Assembly (NCBI GenBank): GCA_902800365.1
Contig: CADCEF010000022.1
Location: forward strand, 1 to 64,000
Source of the DNA: an uncultured Prevotella sp.
GTDB taxonomy: Bacteria; Bacteroidota; Bacteroidia; Bacteroidales; Bacteroidaceae
Length of the DNA stretch: 64,000 nucleotides
Direction of reading: 5' to 3'
The notes under the pieces are model-generated. The model was not told the DNA's origin. It was given only the letters and a program-made list of their open reading frames with translations, and ran no database searches. Below, piece by piece: positions 28,314 to 35,789 of this stretch. Both the position numbers and the translations under genes were made by a program. Each line of letters begins with the position of its first letter. Position 1 is the first letter of the stretch.

Positions 28314-29192
28314 CTACTTCAGTATTACTTCCACGTTCATCCCGTCAAAGAGCCCCTGCGCGTCTGAGAGTCTGGCGCGGAGGGTGACAGCTCCCTGTTC
28401 ATCAACGACCGGGTTGATGACATTGACGACGGCAGTGTATTGTTTACCCTTGTCGGCCACGGGAATGACGTTGACACCCATACCTATCTTATATCTGCAG
28501 AGGTCAGCCTCCATCACGCGGAACTCCACTTCCATGTCGCCAGTGGCAATCACCCGGCATACTGTCTGTCCTGGCTGTGCCAACTGATGGGCCTGTATCT
28601 TGAGGTTTGCCGCCACACCGTCGAAGGGCGCTGTGAGCACACCGCTCCTTAACTCATGCTGGGCAACTGCTAGCGCAGTGCGAGCCGTGGCAAGCTGACT
28701 CTTGGACAAAGCGTAGCCCGACTTCACGTCAGCGTTATGCTTGACGTCGGCAGGTATGGCAGAAGCCTTGTCGGGGTCATAGCCCTGCGAGATAATCACA
28801 TCCTGCATCTGCAAGTAAGCCTGTTCAATCTGTAGTTGTGCCTGTTCGACAGCTCGCTGCTGCTTTTCGATGGCGTTACGCAACTTGAACAGGTCGAGCT
28901 GTGCCAGTACCTGACCACGACGTACCCTCTGACCATTCCTGACCAACACCCTTTCTATGGGCAATGCCGTCTCAAAGGAGAGATCGGCGAAGCGGGCGGT
29001 CACCACCTTGCCCATAGTCTTGATAAATCCCGCTGGGGCAAGGCTGTCGAGAGAGGTTATAGGTGTGGGCGCACTCGTAGTGACCGAGTCCATCACCGTC
29101 TGGATCGAGTCATTGGCAGGCGAACTCTGCCCTGTTTGTCCACAACAGGCAGTCAAGACTAACGCTGCTGTTATGATGATTGTCTTTCTCAT
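28314..29192 (-). CDS. periplasmic adaptor lipoprotein (membrane fusion protein)
   Basis: 292 aa. Lipoprotein signal LVLTAC (Cys16), then a beta-barrel/lipoyl half (RVLVRNGQRVRRGQVLAQLD), a coiled hairpin rich in Gln/Glu, the second lipoyl half (LTAPFDGVAANL) and a final barrel domain. The type pairs with RND or ABC exporters and a TolC channel. Within this operon it is a second adaptor besides the HlyD-like one at 33468, and lies directly before the TolC gene, so it probably bridges to the outer membrane. Confidence 0.88.
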   Translation of the reverse strand: MRKTIIITAALVLTACCGQTGQSSPANDSIQTVMDSVTTSAPTPITSLDSLAPAGFIKTMGKVVTARFADLSFETALPIERVLVRNGQRVRRGQVLAQLDLFKLRNAIEKQQRAVEQAQLQIEQAYLQMQDVIISQGYDPDKASAIPADVKHNADVKSGYALSKSQLATARTALAVAQHELRSGVLTAPFDGVAANLKIQAHQLAQPGQTVCRVIATGDMEVEFRVMEADLCRYKIGMGVNVIPVADKGKQYTAVVNVINPVVDEQGAVTLRARLSDAQGLFDGMNVEVILK

Positions 29193-29201
29193 ATCGCGTA
29201 A

Positions 29202-31370
29202 TTAAAGTTGTCGTAAACTCATTTCATAGAAGAAGCCCTTGCGCTCCATCAGTTCGTCGAAGGTGCCCTGCTCTACAATCTTGCCTTTGTCGAGCACGAT
29301 GATCCGGTCGCAGTGACGAATGGTCGATAGCCGGTGGGCTATTACCACGCGGGTACACTTCAGTTTGTCGAGGTTGTCGCTGACGGCCTTCTGCGAGATA
29401 TTGTCGAGTGCCGATGTCGCCTCATCGAAGAAGATGATGTTAGGCTTCGAGATGAGGGCACGGGCGATGAGGATGCGCTGCTTCTGTCCTCCACTAAAGC
29501 CACTGCCACCTTCTGTGACGATGGTGTGAAGCCCCATCGGCATCTTTCTGACATCTTCTTCAAGACAAGCCATGCGCAGGGCCTCCCACGCATCGTCATG
29601 GGTGGCCCACGGAGCGGTGATGGTGATGTTGTGGAACAGGTCGCCCGTAAACAAGCTGCCGCTCTGCAGACAACAGCCGATCTTCCTGCGCAGCGAAGCC
29701 TTATCCACCTTCGCCAAGTCATAGTTGTCGTAGGAGATACCACCAGTCAGCGGTTGTTCGAATCCAAGCATCAGGCGCATCAACGTTGATTTGCCGCAGC
29801 CCGACTTACCCACAATGCCCACATATTCGCCCGGCTTAATCTTCAGCGACAGGTCGTCGATAACCATTGGCCCGTCTTCCTGATAGCGGAACGACACACC
29901 ACTCAGTTCGATACTTCCAAGGAGTGCATTAACCTGCGGTGCTTTCTCTTCCATTTCAGGTACGGCTTCCAAGATAGGCCTTACGCTCTCCAACAGCGGT
30001 TTAATCTGTGCCAGACTCGGTACCACAGTGTTCAGCTGGGTTATCGAGGCGGTTATCATGCCAAAAGCAGAACTGAAGGCAATATAGTCGGAAGAGGAAA
30101 CCCCGTTCGACAATGTGCTCCAGAAGAGGAGCATCGTGCCGCCAAACCCCAGTAAGGCAGTGAGTGCAGGACAAAGCAGACGGGCGAAATCTGGATTATA
30201 GACCAGATAGGTAGCTTTGCTATAGTTGTCGAGCCAACGGATAAATGCACGGTTCTCACTACCAGTAAGTTTCAGTTTGTGGATACCCGCAAAGAGATTG
30301 TATTCCAGACCGCTCAGCTTCGCCATTTCCTCAGTATATTTCTTCTGAACCCCGACAATGCGAAGATAGTACAAAAAGATGACGAGCACCTGCAGGGCAA
30401 TGATACCGAGCGCAGGCCAGAGCAATGCACCACCATAAATATAGACCTGCACCAGATAGATGATACTGAGCACGGCTGAGAGCAACGCGCCGACGATGCT
30501 CTCATTGCAGAGCGAGGCCACTGTCGTTATATTCTGTATCTTTGCCGTCAGTTCACCACTGGAATGATGGCTGAAGAAAGTGGGGCTCAAGAGGAACGTG
30601 CGGGCCACAACGGCATTCTGCACGTGCAGCTCTATGATGTGCTGCAAACGGATGATATAGAGATTTCTTGTCAGCGTAAGCAATAGAGAGCCTATGGTAA
30701 TACCGATAAGAAGCCCGGTAATAGGCAACAGATCGGAGGAGTCGCCGGTAGGGATAACCGTGTCGAAGATCAGTTTGTTGGCCATCGGGGTAAACATGCC
30801 AAGCAGCACCACTACAAGGGCACACACCGTAAGCAGCACGGCATTAGGCCCTGACACCACACGCCACGTGAACCTGACAAGGTCCTTAATCTTCAGCGCT
30901 CTTAGCGGCAAGGCTTTGGTGAAAGTGATGGCCGTCGGTTCCAGCTCTTCAGTCATCTCGCGTTTACCCACCTGCCTGACTATACCGTCCTCTTTGCGGT
31001 ATTGGTAGCCCAGCCCGGTCTTCGTCGGGGTCAGCGCCACCAGTCTTCCGTCCTTGGTATAGCCCAACAGTGGCCCGACACACTCACGCCACCATTCTCC
31101 AGTCAGATGAATATCGCGCATCATGATACCACGCGGACGAAGGATGCCTGTCAGTTGTTCCTCAACCGATAACACATCATCATAATCCAGCTGGTAGTCT
31201 GTGATGCCGAGTGCCTCAAGCACCTGTCGCAACGCACTTTGGTCGTTCTGAGGCACCACGCGCCTGCCTCCCTGAAGTCCCAGGCGCTGATGGGTTTTCT
31301 CGTTCACCTCGGCCATTGCTGCTTGCTCAGCTGCCCTGCGCTTATTAATCTGATTAATATAGATTTCCAT
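29202..31370 (-). CDS. NHLP-type ABC exporter without peptidase (second ABC protein)
   Basis: 722 aa. A non-catalytic N-terminal region of about 180 residues (the place of a peptidase in C39 exporters, but lacking the Cys/His signature), six transmembrane helices, then an ATPase: Walker A GKSGCGKST near residue 520, signature SGGQKQR, and DEATSAL. It resembles the NHLM_micro_ABC2 type (TIGR03797) that accompanies a peptidase-bearing ABC protein in NHLP peptide systems. It follows that gene by 2 nt, which suggests a heterodimeric exporter. Confidence 0.88.
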   Translation of the reverse strand: MEIYINQINKRRAAEQAAMAEVNEKTHQRLGLQGGRRVVPQNDQSALRQVLEALGITDYQLDYDDVLSVEEQLTGILRPRGIMMRDIHLTGEWWRECVGPLLGYTKDGRLVALTPTKTGLGYQYRKEDGIVRQVGKREMTEELEPTAITFTKALPLRALKIKDLVRFTWRVVSGPNAVLLTVCALVVVLLGMFTPMANKLIFDTVIPTGDSSDLLPITGLLIGITIGSLLLTLTRNLYIIRLQHIIELHVQNAVVARTFLLSPTFFSHHSSGELTAKIQNITTVASLCNESIVGALLSAVLSIIYLVQVYIYGGALLWPALGIIALQVLVIFLYYLRIVGVQKKYTEEMAKLSGLEYNLFAGIHKLKLTGSENRAFIRWLDNYSKATYLVYNPDFARLLCPALTALLGFGGTMLLFWSTLSNGVSSSDYIAFSSAFGMITASITQLNTVVPSLAQIKPLLESVRPILEAVPEMEEKAPQVNALLGSIELSGVSFRYQEDGPMVIDDLSLKIKPGEYVGIVGKSGCGKSTLMRLMLGFEQPLTGGISYDNYDLAKVDKASLRRKIGCCLQSGSLFTGDLFHNITITAPWATHDDAWEALRMACLEEDVRKMPMGLHTIVTEGGSGFSGGQKQRILIARALISKPNIIFFDEATSALDNISQKAVSDNLDKLKCTRVVIAHRLSTIRHCDRIIVLDKGKIVEQGTFDELMERKGFFYEMSLRQL

Positions 31371-31372
31371 GG

Positions 31373-33466
31373 TTATTCGCTCTTCATCAGTTTCTGATAG
31401 AATCCTTCCTGCGCAATGAGTTCCTCATGTCGTCCGCGTTGTAGGATCTTACCCTGGTCCATGACGATAATCTCGTCGCAGTCACGGATGGTACTCAGTC
31501 GGTGTGCCACGATAATCTGCGCCGGTCCCATGCTCCGGATGCGCTTCATGACCTCATCCTCGGTCTTCGGGTCTAAGGCACTCGTAGCCTCATCCATGAT
31601 GAGCACGATCGGCTCTCTGGCCAGTGCAGTAGCTATTTCAAAGCGCTGTCGCTGACCGCCGCTGAAATTCTGTCCACCCTTGACAATCTTCGTATCAAAG
31701 CCTTCTGGACGACTCACGATGTCAGCACGTATCTCTGCATCGTTGCAGGCCATCATCAGCGTGAAATCCTCGATGCTGGGGTCCCACATGCGGATATTCT
31801 GTGCGATGGTGTCATCAAAGAGCACCACGTTCTGGTCAATCACCGCCACAGAGTTCGTCAGCTCTTCATCGGGGATGCTCTCGATGGGTCTGCCGTCAAA
31901 AAGGATTTCCCCACTCCACGGTTTATAGAGACCGCTGATCAGTTTTGCCAGTGTCGATTTACCACAGCCGCTGGGGCCTACCAGAGCCACAGAATGACCA
32001 GGCTCCACCCTGAGGTTGAAGTCCTCAATGAGCGGAGGCTGCAAAGGTGAGTAACCGAAGGTGACATGCTTCATTTCCAAAAGACCGCCAAGTTTCCCTT
32101 GCTGTATCTCCTGTTTCGAGTCCCGATGGTCTTCGGGATATTTCATCACGTCCTCCACACGCTCCATCTGGCTTCGCATCTCCACAATTTTCTGAGAGCC
32201 GTTCACCAGCTCGTTCACTGGTGCCAGAAACGACCCCATGAAACCCTGGAAGGCCATGAGCATACCCACAGTCAGATCGCCCTGAAGAATGAGGTAGGCA
32301 CCAAGCACGAGTACGGCCACAGAGCAAAGCGCGTTGGCCAGCACAGGCAACAGAGCCATCTGCGCTTGTTGCTTGTCGGCGTTGGCGTTCACGTTGAACT
32401 TATGCGCCCACAGACCACTCCAATACTTGAAGAAGCCTGTCTCAGCACCTGCCGCCTTGATGCTCTCCATGTTGTCGATACATGAGACAGTGGCAGAGAA
32501 GTACTGACCCTCACTTTGTTCCATCGAACGGATGAGGTTAATGCGAAAATTGGCGAAATAATGAACGATAGCCAGGTTGACACCCGCAGCCACGAATCCT
32601 ATGATTGTCAGCCAGAAGGAATACGAGAACATCAGAAACAGGTAGAAGGAGTTGGTAATCTCCTGGTTCAGATGCATACGCTGCTGCAAATCGCCCACAT
32701 GGCGCATGGCGAAATACGACATGGGCAGGCGCAGCAAGTGGCGCAGATAGTCCTTGTTGCTTTTTAATGCCAGCGCACCTGCCACACGCTTGGTATAGCG
32801 GCTTTGCAGCAGTACCACGAAGAACTGGAAAACGGCCAGTGCGCCCATGCCTATGAAGAACCACTTAACCCAATCGGCATTCTTGCCCGACAGAATCTCG
32901 TCGAGGAAGATGCGGGTGAACAGCGGCGACAGTAGTGCCACGAATGCACCCATCAGCGCAAAGGAGAAGGTGAGCCAGAAAGCCTCGCTCACACCGTTGA
33001 GATTCTTCTTCATATAAGAAAGGATGCTGGTCTGCTGTCCGCCCTTCTCAAACTTCTCCGTCGGCTCAAAGGTCAGGCACACGCCCGTGTAGTGCTTGCG
33101 GAACTCCTCCATCGGCCATTTCACGGGTCCTATGCCAGGATCGTTGATGCAGGCGCGCCCCTTACGGTCGAAGCCCCGGAACACGACGAAGTGCTCGAAA
33201 TTCCAGTGGATGATGGCAGGCTGCTTGCCTTCCAGCGCCTCGGGCGACATACGGAAGCCCTTGGCATCAAGACCGTAGTTACGGGCAGCCTGCAGAATCA
33301 TCTTCGCCGATGAGCCGTCGCGCGACACACCACAGGCTGCACGTACCTCTTCCAGTGGCAACCACTTGCCGTAATGCGCTAAGATCATCGTCAACGATGC
33401 AGCACCGCACTCCACGACCTCCATCTGCATCACCTGCGGCACCTTAGCCAATTTACTCTTGCCCAT
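31373..33466 (-). CDS. NHLP-type peptidase-containing ABC exporter (C39)
   Basis: 697 aa. The N-terminal C39 peptidase domain (1-130) has its catalytic set: Cys20 in VECGAASL, His92 in EHFVV, Asp109 in INDPG. Six transmembrane helices follow, then the ATPase with Walker A GPSGCGKST near residue 495, SGGQRQR and DEATSAL. This enzyme class cuts GG leaders and exports the cargo through the inner membrane. The two GG-leader genes at 34548 and 34860 are the obvious substrates. Confidence 0.93.
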   Translation of the reverse strand: MGKSKLAKVPQVMQMEVVECGAASLTMILAHYGKWLPLEEVRAACGVSRDGSSAKMILQAARNYGLDAKGFRMSPEALEGKQPAIIHWNFEHFVVFRGFDRKGRACINDPGIGPVKWPMEEFRKHYTGVCLTFEPTEKFEKGGQQTSILSYMKKNLNGVSEAFWLTFSFALMGAFVALLSPLFTRIFLDEILSGKNADWVKWFFIGMGALAVFQFFVVLLQSRYTKRVAGALALKSNKDYLRHLLRLPMSYFAMRHVGDLQQRMHLNQEITNSFYLFLMFSYSFWLTIIGFVAAGVNLAIVHYFANFRINLIRSMEQSEGQYFSATVSCIDNMESIKAAGAETGFFKYWSGLWAHKFNVNANADKQQAQMALLPVLANALCSVAVLVLGAYLILQGDLTVGMLMAFQGFMGSFLAPVNELVNGSQKIVEMRSQMERVEDVMKYPEDHRDSKQEIQQGKLGGLLEMKHVTFGYSPLQPPLIEDFNLRVEPGHSVALVGPSGCGKSTLAKLISGLYKPWSGEILFDGRPIESIPDEELTNSVAVIDQNVVLFDDTIAQNIRMWDPSIEDFTLMMACNDAEIRADIVSRPEGFDTKIVKGGQNFSGGQRQRFEIATALAREPIVLIMDEATSALDPKTEDEVMKRIRSMGPAQIIVAHRLSTIRDCDEIIVMDQGKILQRGRHEELIAQEGFYQKLMKSE

Positions 33467-33467
33467 A

Positions 33468-34304
33468 TTAATTGCCTGCTATCGTTTGGATGGAATTGTC
33501 CAGTGTGCCGACAAGGACTCGCCAGACGGGCTTCTTCCGTGTGATAATCTGGATGTTGCATAAGGCACCGTTGCCCACCTTCACATGGCGGCTCTTCTCA
33601 CGACTCCATACCAGATTACCGTTCTGTTCGTCAAACGTTACGCGCACCTCGTACGCCGCCTGTCCGTCCTTGATGAATGCCGCCAGCGGGTCGAGTTTCA
33701 CACGGCTCACAATCTCCTGTCGCGTGGTCGGATACTGTTCGATGCCAACCACCTGTCCGTAGGCATATCCCCAGTTCTCGCGCTCCAAATTGGCAGGCGT
33801 GGCCTGCACCTGCTGACCGATCTTCAGTTTGCGCAGATCGTTGTAGGTCACATAGCAGAGCATCTCGCGGCCTGCCATCTGCTGCGTCTGCGGTAGCAGC
33901 CACGCCACGGGTTCGCCTGCCTTGAACTGTGCGCCAAGGGGCAGCGTCTGTATCAACACGCCGTCGCGCGGCACCCTGACAGCTGTCGTCGAAAGGGCAT
34001 TGCGAATCTCCATCACTGCCACACCATTGGCAACGGTGGCACCGTGACTCACCAACAAACGGCTAACGGCTCCATCATAGGGCAAACTAATAGGCGTGGC
34101 CTCTCCAAAAGGAAATACCACGCCCTGCGCTGTAACCTTGTAATTGATGGTTCCGAAGATGCACCAATAGATGACCACCACCATCATCGCCACCATGGCG
34201 GCAATCACAATCCGAATCCTCGGAGATGCCACTCGCGCCATCTCCTTGGCTTCGCTATGGTCGTCGAGTGCCTCCAGTGCCTCCTTATTGAATATCTCTG
34301 CCAT
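33468..34304 (-). CDS. NHLP-type HlyD family secretion protein
   Basis: 278 aa. A cytoplasmic N-terminus, one transmembrane helix (about residues 30-50), then a periplasmic lipoyl/barrel part without the long coiled hairpin of classic HlyD. Sequence and order fit the NHLM_micro_HlyD type (TIGR03794), which always lies next to the C39 and ABC2 exporters. It has its own promoter element (34361-34354) and starts the exporter block. Confidence 0.88.
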   Translation of the reverse strand: MAEIFNKEALEALDDHSEAKEMARVASPRIRIVIAAMVAMMVVVIYWCIFGTINYKVTAQGVVFPFGEATPISLPYDGAVSRLLVSHGATVANGVAVMEIRNALSTTAVRVPRDGVLIQTLPLGAQFKAGEPVAWLLPQTQQMAGREMLCYVTYNDLRKLKIGQQVQATPANLERENWGYAYGQVVGIEQYPTTRQEIVSRVKLDPLAAFIKDGQAAYEVRVTFDEQNGNLVWSREKSRHVKVGNGALCNIQIITRKKPVWRVLVGTLDNSIQTIAGN

Positions 34305-34353
34305 AATCTTAAATTTGAAAGTGACAATAATGGTATAGTCTTAATTTCGGTGG

Positions 34354-34361
34354 CAAAAATA
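34354..34361 (-). promoter_or_regulatory. promoter of the exporter genes
   Basis: The minus strand reads TATTTTTG about 50 nt before the HlyD start. It is part of a 27-nt block (34352-34378) that recurs with one mismatch upstream of the small membrane protein gene (35384-35410). Confidence 0.65.
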
Positions 34362-34416
34362 CAAAAATAATTGGAAATAAAAAAGAAAATCGTGTGTTTT
34401 TTCACTCCTTTGCTCG

Positions 34417-34548
34417 TTAATACGCAGCCAGTTCTGCATAGAAACGGCTCACTTCTTTCTGCATGCCCTCTGGCGAGGCGCCGTGATCACGGGGGCTGAC
34501 CCCAGTGATCACGGAGATGGAATAGCAGAGGTAGATAATGGGCCTCAT
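34417..34548 (-). CDS. 43-aa ORF coupled to precursor peptide 1
   Basis: An ATG at 34548 overlaps the stop of the precursor gene in the arrangement TGATG, and the frame runs 43 codons to TAA (34419-34417). It begins MRPIIYLCYSISVITG, continues with a polar segment (SPRDHGASPEG) and ends in a helix (EVSRFYAELAAY). It could be a third small protein (with one Cys), a fragment of a lost gene, or only a frame over the hairpin at 34481-34514. No family recognised. Confidence 0.45.
   Translation of the reverse strand: MRPIIYLCYSISVITGVSPRDHGASPEGMQKEVSRFYAELAAY
34481..34514. promoter_or_regulatory. strong 34-nt hairpin between precursor genes and exporter genes
   Basis: CCGTGATCAC and GTGATCACGG form a 10-bp stem, extended by one mismatch and four G-C pairs to a CTGA tetraloop. 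There is no T-run. In this position it could partly stop transcription or protect the upstream RNA, raising precursor over exporter levels. The arms are also palindromes, so a DNA-binding role is possible. Confidence 0.65.
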
Positions 34549-34790
34549 CACATTATAGGATCGCTATGGTATAGGTCTTCAACAGGATTGGATTCGGTTA
34601 TAGGAGTTCTATTTAGAGGATTTAAGTGACTTATATTAGGAACGCCTCCTGCGGCATTGTCGAGGTCGTCATCGTCGAGTGGCCATGCGCCGGCCTCCAC
34701 GAGTTCGTCCTTCAGCGCCTTCACTTCCTCAGCCAGTTGCTTCAACTGTTGCTTCTTCTGCTCAATCTGTTCTGCTGTTAATGTTGCCAT
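34548..34790 (-). CDS. GG-leader precursor peptide 1
   Basis: 80 aa. The leader (1-49) is a Lys/Gln/Glu-rich helix followed by GAWPLDDDDLDNAAGG, an NHLP-type double-glycine site after the acidic helix. Cleavage after Gly49 would release a 31-residue core, VPNISHLNPLNRTPITES then a short acidic end with no Cys, so lanthionine or disulfide formation is ruled out. The leader is nearly the same as that of the neighbouring precursor; the cores are unrelated. Confidence 0.85.
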   Translation of the reverse strand: MATLTAEQIEQKKQQLKQLAEEVKALKDELVEAGAWPLDDDDLDNAAGGVPNISHLNPLNRTPITESNPVEDLYHSDPIM

Positions 34791-34859
34791 AATAATAATT
34801 ATTAAATGTTTGTTTCAGAATTTGTTGCATTCACTTGTTGAATCTACCAGAGAAACCAT

Positions 34860-35045
34860 TTATTCTCCGGCTCTCTTGATTAAATCAAATAGAGGTATTC
34901 CTCCTGCCGCCTGGTCGAGGTCGGCTTCGTCGAGTGGCCATGCGCCGGCCTCCTGCAATTCCTTGATGATTGCATTCTTCTCCTCAGAGAGCTGCTTCAA
35001 CTGCTGCTTCTTCTGCTCAATCTGTTCTGCTGTCATTGTTGCCAT
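34860..35045 (-). CDS. GG-leader precursor peptide 2
   Basis: 61 aa. Same leader plan as precursor 1 (starts MATMTAEQIEQKKQQLKQL; GG at 48-49 preceded by LDEADLDQAA). The predicted core is only 12 residues, IPLFDLIKRAGE, amphipathic and without Cys. It is 69 bp upstream of precursor 1 and clearly a duplicate of it. Such a short core fits a signalling peptide better than a typical bacteriocin, but that is inference. Confidence 0.85.
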   Translation of the reverse strand: MATMTAEQIEQKKQQLKQLSEEKNAIIKELQEAGAWPLDEADLDQAAGGIPLFDLIKRAGE

Positions 35046-35080
35046 ATTACTAAATATTTAATGGGTTATACCTTATTACA

Positions 35081-35356
35081 TTATTTGATTGTAGGATCCT
35101 GTACCTTGCGCTGGTGAGAGCGCCGCTCGCGCTGGCCGCCCGTCACCACCTCCAACTCTTCATTGAGTACGTTGTTCTCGTCCTGAAGCTGCTCGATTTC
35201 GTCTTTCAGTTTCAGGTTCTCACGGATGAAAGCAGAGAAGTTGACCAGCAACTCCTGATTGCGCCAGTGGTAGTAGAAGAGCACAACGACCAATGCCACT
35301 ATGGCCAGCGCCACAATAGTCGAGATGATGATTGAAATGATAACTGTCGTATCCAT
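35081..35356 (-). CDS. small membrane protein with coiled coil, head of the peptide operon
   Basis: 91 aa from ATG 35356; the longer frame would include the promoter. One transmembrane helix (residues 5-27, rich in Ile/Val), then YYHWRNQ and a coiled-coil stretch (ENLKLKDEIEQLQDENNVLNEEL trimmed to the heptad core), ending in a basic tail with RERRSHQRK. Not an export substrate by its look, as no GG leader is present; it might be an immunity or scaffold protein. No family recognised. First gene after a consensus promoter. Confidence 0.65.
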   Translation of the reverse strand: MDTTVIISIIISTIVALAIVALVVVLFYYHWRNQELLVNFSAFIRENLKLKDEIEQLQDENNVLNEELEVVTGGQRERRSHQRKVQDPTIK

Positions 35357-35385
35357 AATTACCGTTCTAGTTTTGATTTCTGGGG

Positions 35386-35393
35386 CAAAGATA
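35386..35393 (-). promoter_or_regulatory. promoter of the peptide operon
   Basis: TATCTTTG on the minus strand, about 30 nt before the ATG at 35356, inside the 27-nt block shared with the exporter promoter. Confidence 0.7.
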
Positions 35394-35472
35394 CAAAAAT
35401 AATTGGAAATCGTAAAGAAAAAACAATATTTTTTAGGCTTTTCATTTAATATAGAAACCCCACTAACCATAA

Positions 35473-35655
35473 AGGGAGTTTCTTGCCGATGGGGATCATA
35501 TCATAGGGGGTTCCACGCTGACCGACACCTACGAGCAATTGGCTTTCGACAAAGTCGTGGGCTGGAACCGCTGGCTGCGCCTAAACAACCAGCATCCCAA
35601 CTTGTTCTGCCCGATATCCAGAAATGGTGTAAAAAAGAGGATGTGCCTATTTTGA
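35473..35655 (+). pseudogene. remnant of a clostripain-like (C11) 3' end
   Basis: On the plus strand 35509-35589 reads GSTLTDTYEQLAFDKVVGWN then RWLRLNN, matching the end of the C11 protein at 25438 (DDTYGQLEFDRLVGWSRW then IKLNF). The frame is open from 35473 to a stop at 35653 but has no start codon and none of the catalytic part. DNA identity to the intact gene is moderate, so it derives from a diverged paralogue rather than a recent copy. Confidence 0.8.
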
Positions 35656-35666
35656 CACATCCTCTT
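35631..35666 (-). terminator. terminator of the ABC importer gene
   Basis: AAGAGGATGTG and CACATCCTCTT form a perfect 11-bp stem with a 10-nt loop; read on the minus strand it is followed by a run of T. It lies 124 nt after the stop of the 907-aa importer. Confidence 0.85.
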
Positions 35667-35789
35667 GTTCAATACCCATGCAAGAGGTCAGTTCACCAAA
35701 TAAAGCGATCAAGGGGACTGGTCCATGATTGCTCGTTTCGGGATGATTCCAAGAAAATCCACGAATTTTTCTCTCATTTGTAGCGACTT

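Noticed and set aside
35403-35783. 126-codon plus-strand frame after the peptide operon promoter
   Set aside because: It is in a different frame from the C11 remnant, crosses a terminator hairpin and has no homology I can see.
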